Program-made: the position numbers and the translations under genes
From: Flavobacterium chryseum
GTDB lineage: Bacteria > Bacteroidota > Bacteroidia > Flavobacteriales > Flavobacteriaceae
Assembly (NCBI RefSeq): GCF_004362015.1
Contig: NZ_SNWW01000002.1
Span: 372,001-436,000, forward strand
DNA: 64,000 nucleotides
Direction: 5' to 3'
Part shown: positions 24,435-32,821 of the stretch, one piece after another
Layout: each line of letters opens with the position of its first letter
Numbering within the stretch: the stretch's first letter is position 1
The notes under the pieces: model-generated
The model's database searches: none
What the model saw: only the letters and a program-made list of their open reading frames with translations
Told to the model about the DNA's origin: nothing

Positions 24435-26207
24435 TTAATTATATCCTTGATTTTGTTTAAACACTTTTTGATCTATAACAGTTTGCGGAATTGGAAATAG
24501 TCTTCTAAAAGGTTGAGAAGCAGCTTTTGCAGTTCCGGCTAAATCGAATTTTCCAAAACGAATACTTTGTGGTCTTCTTTGTAACTCCCAGTACAATTCA
24601 AAACCTAATTCTTTATACAATTGCTCTGAATCTAAAGCAGTAAGCGCTTTTCCAGGAGCATTTGCATATAATGATTCTCTTTTTCTGCTTGTACGCAATT
24701 TGTTTAAATCGTCCATTGCAGCACCTACAGCTCCTTTTCTAAAATATGCCTCAGCTCTCATTGTATAAATTCCACCTAAACGGAATAACGGAATATCAAC
24801 ATTACTGTTACCGTTTCCTCCTTCAGGATCAAATTCATATTTAAAAACACGAGCTCCCTGATTGATTTCATTTTGAGCAAAAACAGATTTAGTAGGATCT
24901 GCAAATGTTAATGATGGGGTAAAATTCATTCTTGTACCAGTACTTTTTTCCATAAATAACGGAGAAACTTTGATACGGTTACCTACCATTTCAAGAGATC
25001 CTGAAGGTAATAATATTGGACCGTATTGAAGTCCTGCCTGGATTCCTCTGTTGAAATGGAACCAAGGCAACGCCGGGCTACTTTTAGGTACAATATCGGT
25101 TGCGGGAACACTTACATCTGTACCATCGTTCATAAACCATGTACCATCAGCATATTGATAATGTTGTTCGAATCGTGGATCGTCATGATTACCATCCCAG
25201 CTTGCATAGAATTCAGGTGTTATACAAGCTGCATTTGTTCCTCTGTTTGCTGCAGACGCTCTTTGGTTACGCTCCATGCACACATAAGCAAAACTGTTTG
25301 AACCGTTACGGATGTAATCTATTTTTTGGGAAATTGCGAAAATAAGTTCTTTACCATTATTGTTATCTCTTGCAAAGTTTTTGAAAAAGTCACTTTCTAA
25401 ACTAAATTTTCCTGAATCGATTAATAAAGAAGTGTAATAAATAACACGATCCATATCTGTTCCTGTGCTGCCTGTTACAGCAGGTTCATTAAAATTGAAA
25501 TTTGATGACGCATTGTAACGATCTTTAAATACAGCACGATTTAAATACATGTTGGCTAAAAAAGCATAAGCGGCTTGTTTGGTAAATCTTCCCTGATAGG
25601 TTCTCTGCGTTCCAATATCAGCTAAATCAGGAATTAAAGCCTCAACATCTGTAATTAATTTATCTATTTGAGTATCTGCTTTTAAAATTTGTAAAGTTGC
25701 TTTTGGATCCATTGGATCTTTATATGGAGCCTGTCCGTATAAATCCAAAGTGGTATACATGTAAAAAGCCATAAGTGCTTTTGCTTCTGCAGCAAATAAT
25801 TTCTTTTCAGGATTTGAACTTTGTTCAGCCGATTGTATAGCTGTTATACAACGTGTAATACCATTTGTTAATAAATCCCAGTTACCTACAATGATTGAAT
25901 TAGTAGAGCTCCAGGTAAATTCGTGCATATCTCTCCATTTTCCGCCATCTCCCCAGTCACTTCCACGAGTTGGTAAAATAGCTTCATCTGTAGTGTATTC
26001 CTGCATGGCAAAAATGGCTCCGTGATCAACGAAAGTTCCGTCACCCAATCTGTCATAAGCGGCAGCAAGTGAACCCGCAGGATCTGAAACTGTATTTCCA
26101 GGTATTTCATCTAAAAAAACTTCATCCAGATCAGTACAGCTGTTTAGAAGAAAAATAAAAGAGAATAATGTTAAAAATTTTATGCTTAAAAATGTCTTTG
26201 TCTTCAT
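24435..26207 (-). CDS. SusD/RagB-family surface substrate-binding lipoprotein
   Basis: A 590-residue SusD homolog. The lipoprotein signal ends FLLNSC (Cys24), followed by DLDEVFLDEIPGNTV. TPR-type helices follow (IQSAEQSSNPEKKLFAAEAKALMAFYMYTTLDLYGQAPY), with the conserved C-terminal RLGGIYTMRAEAYFRKGAVGAAMDDLN and final FPIPQTVIDQ. SusD proteins form the lid over a SusC barrel and bind the imported ligand at the cell surface. It follows its SusC by 3 bp. Neighbouring PI-PLC and phosphoesterase genes suggest a phosphorylated ligand rather than a plain glycan; that is inference. Confidence 0.95.
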   Translation of the reverse strand: MKTKTFLSIKFLTLFSFIFLLNSCTDLDEVFLDEIPGNTVSDPAGSLAAAYDRLGDGTFVDHGAIFAMQEYTTDEAILPTRGSDWGDGGKWRDMHEFTWSSTNSIIVGNWDLLTNGITRCITAIQSAEQSSNPEKKLFAAEAKALMAFYMYTTLDLYGQAPYKDPMDPKATLQILKADTQIDKLITDVEALIPDLADIGTQRTYQGRFTKQAAYAFLANMYLNRAVFKDRYNASSNFNFNEPAVTGSTGTDMDRVIYYTSLLIDSGKFSLESDFFKNFARDNNNGKELIFAISQKIDYIRNGSNSFAYVCMERNQRASAANRGTNAACITPEFYASWDGNHDDPRFEQHYQYADGTWFMNDGTDVSVPATDIVPKSSPALPWFHFNRGIQAGLQYGPILLPSGSLEMVGNRIKVSPLFMEKSTGTRMNFTPSLTFADPTKSVFAQNEINQGARVFKYEFDPEGGNGNSNVDIPLFRLGGIYTMRAEAYFRKGAVGAAMDDLNKLRTSRKRESLYANAPGKALTALDSEQLYKELGFELYWELQRRPQSIRFGKFDLAGTAKAASQPFRRLFPIPQTVIDQKVFKQNQGYN

Positions 26208-26210
26208 AAT

Positions 26211-29200
26211 TTATAATTTTAAAGTTGCTCCTAAACTGAACGTTCTCGAAGTTGGATAAGCTGCGTAATCAATTCCAATAGATTGGTTTCCGTCGGTTGC
26301 TTTAGGAGTATTTACTAATGGATCAAATCCTGTATAATTTGTAATTGTAATTAGATTATTTCCTGTAACATACAGTGTTAAGCCATTAATCCAGTTCAAT
26401 CCTTTCAAATCAAAATTATAACCTATACGTGCCGCATTTAATCTTATAAAGTCAGACTTTTCTAAGAAAAGCGTAGACAAAACTGGTGAGTTTGTTGGGT
26501 TTGCTCCTGACTCATAATATCCTGTTGCCACGTTACGATCTGATGCTAAGTTATTGATGTTTAAAGCATTCAATCCTGTATTATTCAACAAATAACCGCC
26601 TGTTTGTCCAATAATTGAGAATGAAAAACTAAAGTTTTTATATCTCATATCACTGTTGAAACCGTAATAAAAAGTTGGTAAAGCTCCTTCAATAATAATC
26701 CTGTCGCTGTTATCAATTTTACCGTCTCCATTCTGGTCTTTAAATACGTTTGCTCCATTTTGATCAAAACCAGTGTGCTCTAACAAATAGAATGAACCTG
26801 CCGCATAACCGCTTTTGTAAATATTAGCATTAACACCTGATTGTCCAGGACCAGAAATAGCACCTGTTAAGATTTCTGAAAGCGGTAAGTTTTCAATTTT
26901 GTTGTTTAATGTTGATCCATTCACATCAACATTCCAGCTGAAATCTTTTCTATCGATGATTTTAGAACCCAGCGTAATCTCAATACCCTTATTAACAATT
27001 TTACCGTCAATATTTGTCCAGATAAATTTTGTCTGACTCAAAGGAGTTGAAGGTATATACAAAATAGCATCTGTAGTTGTTTTATTAAAATAGTCTACAG
27101 TTCCATAAAATTTGTCATTCCATAAATTAAAATCAAGACCTATATTATATTGTGTAACAACTTCCCATTTTAAATCTGGATTTGCTGTTCTGGAAACAGA
27201 AACACCATTTACAAGATTTAAATCATCATATAAATAATATCCGTCCGGGCCAGCCAAAGAGTAACTTGCCTTAGTTTGTTTATTTGGTACTTCTTGATTT
27301 CCTGTTTGTCCCCAACTTGCTCTAAGCTTTAGGTTATTGATTGTTTGAGAATCTTTCAGGAAATTTTCATTAGAAATATTCCATCCTACAGCAAATGAAG
27401 GGAAATAACCATATTTGTTATTATCTCCAAAACGTGTAGAACCATCAGCTCTCATAGAAGCTGTCAATAAATATTTATTATCAAAAGTGTAATTTAATCT
27501 TCCGAAATAAGATTGCAATTCGTTTTCCTGAGCATAACCTGTTGTACCAGACTGCGTTCCTGCAAAACCTGGATTAATAGATGGTTTTACACCTGCTCCT
27601 TGCGCTGAAATTCCATCAATACTGAAACTTGTTCCTGATCTTTCAAATTTTTGATAAGAGAATCCTCCAAGAACTTCAATTTTATGTTTATCTAGTGTCT
27701 TATTATAAGTTAGATAATGCTCAACCAATGAATTTTTTGAATCAAGATTGTTCTGAGCATATTTACCTTTTGGATTTAAATCGGTAAGGTTTGCATAAAT
27801 TGTGGTATTTCTTTCTGATGTAGAGCGATCAATACCAATATTTAATTTATATTCTAATCCGTCGATAATTCTGAAAGAAGTCTCTAAATTTCCTAAAACT
27901 CTTAGTGTACGCGTTTGATCCTCATAAATACTTAATAAATAAGCAGGATTATAATGTGCGTTCATGTTGAAGTTTGTGTACTTTCCGTTAGCATCAAAAA
28001 CTGATCTTGTTGGGTTCGCCATTAAAGTATGCACGATCAATTGCCCGTTAGAACCACCGTCATCACTTACAGGAACACCATCATCTGTAGTCTGGCTCGC
28101 AGTAAGATTTAGTTTCACTTTTAAACGTTTGTTGTCTAAAAATGATTCGGCAGCATTAATTCTACCTGAAAGACGTTTGAAATTACTGTTATGAATAATT
28201 CCTTCCTGATCCATTTGTGCAACAGATGCATAATAATTTCCTGATTCTGTTTGTTTAGAGAAAGACAAAGCGTTATTGGTAGTGATCGCAGATCTAAAAA
28301 TTACATCCTGCCAATCTGTGTTTCCACCATGATCAAATGCTTTATCTTTTATAGCGTTTCTATATTGGCCTGCATCTAAAACATCTAATTTGTGAGCAAC
28401 AGAAGAAACTCCCATATAAGAGTCAAAAGTTAATGTTCCTTCGCCTTTTGATCCTTTTTTAGTAGTAACCAAAACAACTCCATTAGATCCTCTTGCTCCG
28501 TAAATAGCTGCAGCAGATGCATCTTTTAAAACCGTAATCGATTCGATATCACTTGTATTCAAAAAGTTTAATGGATTTTTTGCTGTTGAACCTCCAAAAC
28601 CAACATTAGTACCTGCCGGACTTGTATCATCATTAGACAATGGCATACCATCAACAACAAACAAAGGTGTACTTCCGCTTCTGATAGATCCAACTCCACG
28701 AATGGTAACATTTACACCTGCTCCAGGTTCTCCGCTTGTATTAACAACACGAACACCCGCAACTTTTCCCTGCAGTAAATTATCTACAGAAACATTTACA
28801 CCTTGCTTAAAATTAGCAGCTTCTAGTTGCGTAACGGCTCCGGTTACATCTTTTTTAGATTGCTTACCATAACCTACAACCACAACTTCGCTCAATTCTG
28901 ATGTATTTGGCTCTAACTGAATCGTCATGAACTTGTTTTGAGCTCCAACTGTTTTGGTTTTATAACCTAAGTATGAAACTTCGATTGTTGCACCTTCTGT
29001 TACTGAAAGTTCAAATTCACCATCAAAATTAGTTGTTGTTGCATTTTTTGTAGCTGTTTCTAAAACTGTTACACCTGGCATTGGCACACCGTTTTCATCT
29101 ACAATTTTTCCTTTTGCTCTAATTTTTTCTGCTGATTCTGAAATTTTTGAAGGAGCAGTTTTCTGAATTAAAACTAATTTTCCGTTGATGTTGTAATTGA

Positions 29201-29489
29201 AATTCGCTTTTTTAGAAAGGTCGTTTAAAATTACAGTTACAGATTCGTTAGTATAATTCACCGTGTAAACCGTATTATCAGAGATAATTGCTTGTCCGTA
29301 ACTGAATTTGTAATCAGTTCTTTGGCTTAATTTCGAAAAAATAGAAACCAATGTTGCTTTTTCTATTTTATTATCTACATTTGATTTTTTGTAATGGGTT
29401 GTACTGTAACCAATTTGAACGGTCAGTAACGCCAGGGCTAAAAAGAAAATTCCTTTTAGAAGATTTAAATTGATTCGTTTAAAATACAT
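26211..29489 (-). CDS. SusC/RagA TonB-dependent transporter with N-terminal STN signalling domain
   Basis: A 1092-residue outer-membrane transporter. After the signal peptide comes an STN domain (about residues 45-110, SIFSKLSQRTDYKFSYGQAI and SVTVILNDLSKKANFNYNI). A CarboxypepD_reg beta-sandwich (GVPMPGVTVLETATKNATTTNFDGEFEL), a plug starting VVVVGYGKQSKKDVTGAV and a barrel ending TFSLGATLKL follow. The STN domain signals ligand occupancy to a FecR anti-sigma factor, and such a gene lies immediately upstream, so this is a self-regulated import system. TonB and energy come from elsewhere. Confidence 0.95.
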   Translation of the reverse strand: MYFKRINLNLLKGIFFLALALLTVQIGYSTTHYKKSNVDNKIEKATLVSIFSKLSQRTDYKFSYGQAIISDNTVYTVNYTNESVTVILNDLSKKANFNYNINGKLVLIQKTAPSKISESAEKIRAKGKIVDENGVPMPGVTVLETATKNATTTNFDGEFELSVTEGATIEVSYLGYKTKTVGAQNKFMTIQLEPNTSELSEVVVVGYGKQSKKDVTGAVTQLEAANFKQGVNVSVDNLLQGKVAGVRVVNTSGEPGAGVNVTIRGVGSIRSGSTPLFVVDGMPLSNDDTSPAGTNVGFGGSTAKNPLNFLNTSDIESITVLKDASAAAIYGARGSNGVVLVTTKKGSKGEGTLTFDSYMGVSSVAHKLDVLDAGQYRNAIKDKAFDHGGNTDWQDVIFRSAITTNNALSFSKQTESGNYYASVAQMDQEGIIHNSNFKRLSGRINAAESFLDNKRLKVKLNLTASQTTDDGVPVSDDGGSNGQLIVHTLMANPTRSVFDANGKYTNFNMNAHYNPAYLLSIYEDQTRTLRVLGNLETSFRIIDGLEYKLNIGIDRSTSERNTTIYANLTDLNPKGKYAQNNLDSKNSLVEHYLTYNKTLDKHKIEVLGGFSYQKFERSGTSFSIDGISAQGAGVKPSINPGFAGTQSGTTGYAQENELQSYFGRLNYTFDNKYLLTASMRADGSTRFGDNNKYGYFPSFAVGWNISNENFLKDSQTINNLKLRASWGQTGNQEVPNKQTKASYSLAGPDGYYLYDDLNLVNGVSVSRTANPDLKWEVVTQYNIGLDFNLWNDKFYGTVDYFNKTTTDAILYIPSTPLSQTKFIWTNIDGKIVNKGIEITLGSKIIDRKDFSWNVDVNGSTLNNKIENLPLSEILTGAISGPGQSGVNANIYKSGYAAGSFYLLEHTGFDQNGANVFKDQNGDGKIDNSDRIIIEGALPTFYYGFNSDMRYKNFSFSFSIIGQTGGYLLNNTGLNALNINNLASDRNVATGYYESGANPTNSPVLSTLFLEKSDFIRLNAARIGYNFDLKGLNWINGLTLYVTGNNLITITNYTGFDPLVNTPKATDGNQSIGIDYAAYPTSRTFSLGATLKL

Positions 29490-29528
29490 GATTTAAGTTG
29501 TTGGTTTTTCGATACTTAATTATTAATC

Positions 29529-29549
29529 GCAGTTGTTCTCAGCAACTGC
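29529..29549 (-). terminator. Small hairpin between fecR-like and susC-like genes
   Basis: GCAGTTG (29529-29535) pairs with CAACTGC (29543-29549). It could partly terminate or attenuate transcription from the sigma/anti-sigma genes into the transporter genes. No strong T run follows, so the call is weak. Confidence 0.35.
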
Positions 29550-29559
29550 TTTTTGTTTT

Positions 29560-30480
29560 TTAGTTCACTTTTATTATCTTGTCATATACATTAAATTTTA
29601 AGTTTGTGATATAATTTATTTGTTTTAAGATACTTTCTAAAGAGGCGTTTTTTTCGATAAACACCGTAACAGGAACCGTCAGAACCGATTTATTTTCGAA
29701 TTCGAATGTTACTCCGTACTTATATTGCAAAATGGTAATTACTTGTTGCAGTGTGGTTTCATTTAACGTAATATCAGTGGTATACCAATTAATTACAAAT
29801 GCTTTATCTACAGGAAGTCTGGTTAGTTTGTCGCCAGAAAACAATGCTTCTTCATACGGTACTAAATCGACACTTTGCCCTTTTGAAGAAACATTTACTT
29901 TTCCAGTTACGACAATAACTTCACACTTTGATTTTGATAACTGAATATGGAATGAAGTTCCTAATACTCTAGTTTTAATTTCTCCTGACTGAATGATAAA
30001 GGGATGTTTTTTATCTTTTGCTACTTCAAAAAAAGCATTTCCTTTTAAAAGCGAAACTTTTCTTTCGTCTCCCAGAAATTTTTCAGGATATTGAAATAAT
30101 GAATTTGCTGCCAGATAGATTTTCGAGCCATCACTTAATTTGATAGATTTGGGGGCATCTGATGTTTTAAATGTTAATTGCTTTTCGTTAGCAATACTTG
30201 GTTTATAGAAAAATCCTAAACCAACAAGAAAAAGAATACTGGCAGCGGCTGTATATTTTAAATACGGAAAAGATTTTTTCTTACCCATTCGAAGTTGAAT
30301 TCCTTCGTATATATTTTTAGAAACTTCGTCTGAATTTCCCATAGAAGCATCGTCCCATTTTGAATTCTGATATTCGTTTAATGCAAAATTATTCAACAGA
30401 TCTTCTTCTGCTCTTGATGTTTTATTTCGGGAACTTTTGTCAAGTAGGCGTTCCAGACTGTGTTTGATTCTCTTTATCAT
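29560..30480 (-). CDS. FecR-family anti-sigma factor
   Basis: A 306-residue protein from ATG 30478-30480; nine upstream codons are unlikely to be used. It has an N-terminal cytoplasmic sigma-binding part and one membrane helix (YTAAASILFLVGLGFFY). The periplasmic FecR domain includes LSDGSKIYLAANSLFQYPEKF, GNAFFEVAKDKKHPFIIQSG and VLGTSFHIQ. The C-terminal domain DITLNETTLQQVITILQYKYG is STN/DUF4974-like. It inhibits the sigma factor encoded 83 bp upstream until the SusC STN domain signals. Typical length. Confidence 0.94.
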   Translation of the reverse strand: MIKRIKHSLERLLDKSSRNKTSRAEEDLLNNFALNEYQNSKWDDASMGNSDEVSKNIYEGIQLRMGKKKSFPYLKYTAAASILFLVGLGFFYKPSIANEKQLTFKTSDAPKSIKLSDGSKIYLAANSLFQYPEKFLGDERKVSLLKGNAFFEVAKDKKHPFIIQSGEIKTRVLGTSFHIQLSKSKCEVIVVTGKVNVSSKGQSVDLVPYEEALFSGDKLTRLPVDKAFVINWYTTDITLNETTLQQVITILQYKYGVTFEFENKSVLTVPVTVFIEKNASLESILKQINYITNLKFNVYDKIIKVN

Positions 30481-30563
30481 AATACTTATTATTACAAGTA
30501 AGTACAAGAATCATAAAATCGTACTATCCGGAAATATTATGAAACCATTAACAGAAAGTTATC

Positions 30564-31088
30564 TTAAAAATTATGACTAAAAATAACTATTGGTGCCATC
30601 CACGCTACGTCTTTAAGGCCTTCACGCAATTGTTTTAATCCGGAAGAAATTTGATTTTTAACGGTTTGTTTAGAAATTCCGAGTTCATCAGCAATTTGAT
30701 CAATCGACATATCCTGCATTTTGTACATCAGTAAAACTTCTTTTCTTTTTTCCGGAAGTTTGTCTAATAAAGAATAGAGAACCTCTAAAACTTCGGGATC
30801 AATTGTCGCAAAATGATCAATTACATAATCTTCAAATTTATCCTCGAGAACCGTCTTATCAAACTTATTATTTTGGTAATGTTTGAAAACCTGATTTTTT
30901 ACCGCACGAAACAAATAAGGTTCAATTGCATTGATATTGAGTTCGTCTTTTCGCTCCCACAAATCAATAAAAACATCCTGAACAATGTTCTGAGCCAAGT
31001 CTTTATCCTGAGTCATCGTATACGAAAAAGCATTCAGCTTTTTCCAGTATTCAGTATACGTTTTCTCAAAGATTTCAGGTGTATTCAT
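30564..31088 (-). CDS. ECF RNA polymerase sigma factor (FecI/RpoE-like, Bacteroidota type)
   Basis: A 174-residue sigma-70 factor with region 2 (about residues 8-75; LAQNIVQDVFIDLWERKDEL) and region 4 (about 105-160; LPEKRKEVLLMYKMQDMSIDQIADELGISKQTVKNQISSGLKQL). It begins the sigma, anti-sigma, SusC, SusD unit and should direct RNA polymerase to the transporter genes, and possibly to the PLC and phosphoesterase genes next door. The membrane-like C-terminal tail is short (MAPIVIFSHNF). Confidence 0.94.
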   Translation of the reverse strand: MNTPEIFEKTYTEYWKKLNAFSYTMTQDKDLAQNIVQDVFIDLWERKDELNINAIEPYLFRAVKNQVFKHYQNNKFDKTVLEDKFEDYVIDHFATIDPEVLEVLYSLLDKLPEKRKEVLLMYKMQDMSIDQIADELGISKQTVKNQISSGLKQLREGLKDVAWMAPIVIFSHNF

Positions 31089-31357
31089 AGTTTATTTTGG
31101 TAGGATTTGCTGATGTAAAATAATAAAATGTTGTACCATTGTTTTTTTCCTGAAGGTTATCTTTAAATTAAGGAATGCCTGTATTTGTTTTATTAATACT
31201 ACTTTTTTAAGCCGAAATGACACTCACTTTGCGATTTCTTTTTTTTTATGTAACACAAAAATCAAATCTTGATTCTAATTTAGTAATCTCAAAAAACGAC
31301 AAAGTTCACTTGTCTTGTCCCCACTCTATTTTTATTAATTCCTATTTACTTCAATCT

Positions 31358-32419
31358 ATGAAACGAATTCTGTTTACATTATTAATTACTATTGCCGTAA
31401 CTTATAATTCTCATGCTCAAAGCGATGATTTAAAAATAAATCAATTACAAGTTATCGGCTCTCATAATAGTTATCGCCACGCCATTGAACCTGATTTATT
31501 CAATTTGATTCAGGCGAAAGACACTACACGTTCTTTAAAAGGTTTACAATACACGCATATTCCTCTTACAGACCAATTAAATAAGGGCTTAAGAAGTCTG
31601 GAGATTGATGTTCAGGGTGATGATCAAGGCGGGAAATTTGCACATCCAAAAGGTTTGGATCTCGCAAAATCGCAAGAAGCTTATGACCCAAACGGAGAAA
31701 TGAAAAAACCGGGTTTTAAAGTTTTTCATATGATTGATATCGACTTTAGAACTTCCACTTATACGCTTCAAAGCTGTCTTGCAGAACTAAAAAAATGGTC
31801 TGACGCAAATCCTGATCACGTTCCGGTTTTTATTACGCTGGAGCCAAAAGATGACGATAGTTATTTAGGTACAAAAGCAGAGAAATTTACACCTGAATTG
31901 TTCGATGCTTTAGATAAGGAACTTCGAAAAGGTTTAGGAAATAAACTAATTACACCGGATATGGTGCGTGGAAAATACAAAACGCTGGAAGAAGCGGTTT
32001 TAAACAATAATTGGCCAACATTAAAAAAAGCCAGAGGAAAGTTTTTATTTATTTTAGATAACAACGGAGCCAAAAGAGATTTGTATGCTTTGAATCACCC
32101 TTCACTAAAAGGGCGCGCGGTTTTTATCAATGCAGAACCTGGAAAACCGGAGGCTGCGACTTTATTCAGAAACAATGCTGAAGATCCTGCTATTGCTGAT
32201 TTAGTTAAAAAAGGATACATAATTCGCACCAGAGCCGACTCTGATACTAAAGAAGCCCGAGCAAATGATTACACGCATTTTGAAGCGGCTAAAAAATCAG
32301 GAGCGCAAGTTATTACTACTGATTATTATTTACCAAGCACGTTTTTCAATTCGCCTTATCAAGTTAAATACGATGATGGGACTTATGTGAGAGTAAATCC
32401 GGTTAATGGAGGAAAATAG
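31358..32419 (+). CDS. Secreted Ca2+-dependent phosphatidylinositol-specific phospholipase C-like protein
   Basis: From ATG 31358 the protein has 353 residues with signal peptide MKRILFTLLITIAVTYNSHAQ. The PI-PLC X-type barrel is visible: catalytic His in VIGSHNSYRHAI, RSLEIDVQGDDQGG (metal-binding Glu/Asp), a second His in VFHMIDIDFRTS, then FITLEPKDD and TTDYYLP. These enzymes cleave phosphodiester bonds of phosphoinositides or related lipids. It is divergent from the ECF sigma gene with ~270 nt between, which suggests shared control and a role in feeding the SusCD pair. Confidence 0.88.
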   Translation: MKRILFTLLITIAVTYNSHAQSDDLKINQLQVIGSHNSYRHAIEPDLFNLIQAKDTTRSLKGLQYTHIPLTDQLNKGLRSLEIDVQGDDQGGKFAHPKGLDLAKSQEAYDPNGEMKKPGFKVFHMIDIDFRTSTYTLQSCLAELKKWSDANPDHVPVFITLEPKDDDSYLGTKAEKFTPELFDALDKELRKGLGNKLITPDMVRGKYKTLEEAVLNNNWPTLKKARGKFLFILDNNGAKRDLYALNHPSLKGRAVFINAEPGKPEAATLFRNNAEDPAIADLVKKGYIIRTRADSDTKEARANDYTHFEAAKKSGAQVITTDYYLPSTFFNSPYQVKYDDGTYVRVNPVNGGK

Positions 32420-32440
32420 TTTTGAGTCTAGATAAAATTT

Positions 32441-32508
32441 AACCGCAAAGTTCGCAAAGGTTTACGCAAAGTTCGCAAAGTTTTAATTTAGAAAGCTTTG
32501 CGAACTTT
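32441..32508. repeat. GCAAAGTTCGCAAAG repeat hairpin, copy 1
   Basis: Two direct copies of a CGCAAAGTTCGCAAAG-type unit (32444-32459 and 32465-32480) are followed by the inverted CTTTGCGAACTTT (32496-32508), which pairs with 32468-32480. A second copy of this family lies at 60976-61069, also downstream of a gene. Confidence 0.75.
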
Positions 32509-32519
32509 TTGTTTATTAA

Positions 32520-32810
32520 AAGCGTTTTGTTTGTTTCACGCAGATTTTGCAGATTGCTTCGCCTGTTCGCTATCGCTCGGGTGAGCAGATTTTTTATATT
32601 CTATTTTGCTAACTAACTACGACAAGGTGTGTCATTGCGAGGAACGAAGCAACCACATTTGCAAAATCAAACTTTTCGGTTTGTTAGTGTGGTTACTTCG
32701 TTCCTCGCAATGACCTAAAATGAGAAAAAAATCCGTTTAAATCAGCGTTTTCGCTTTAGCGAATCGGTGTTATCAGCGTTCTAAGCTTTGCGTTTGCTGA
32801 ACATAATGCA
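32520..32810. repeat. Mosaic of dispersed intergenic repeats
   Basis: This gene-free stretch between PLC and phosphoesterase genes contains CACGCAGATTTTGCAGATTG-type units, a GC-richer insert (CTTCGCCTGTTCGC) and the strong palindrome at 32631-32714. It also holds an AAATCAGCG unit with partial inverted partners. No ORF is convincing. Confidence 0.5.
32631..32714. repeat. 27-bp inverted repeat (CATTGCGAGGAACGAAG type)
   Basis: Arms 32631-32657 and 32688-32714 match at 26 of 27 positions around a 30-nt loop. The arm is GC-richer than its surroundings, typical of a mobile palindromic element rather than a terminator. Confidence 0.8.
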
Positions 32811-32821
32811 AGTAAGAAACC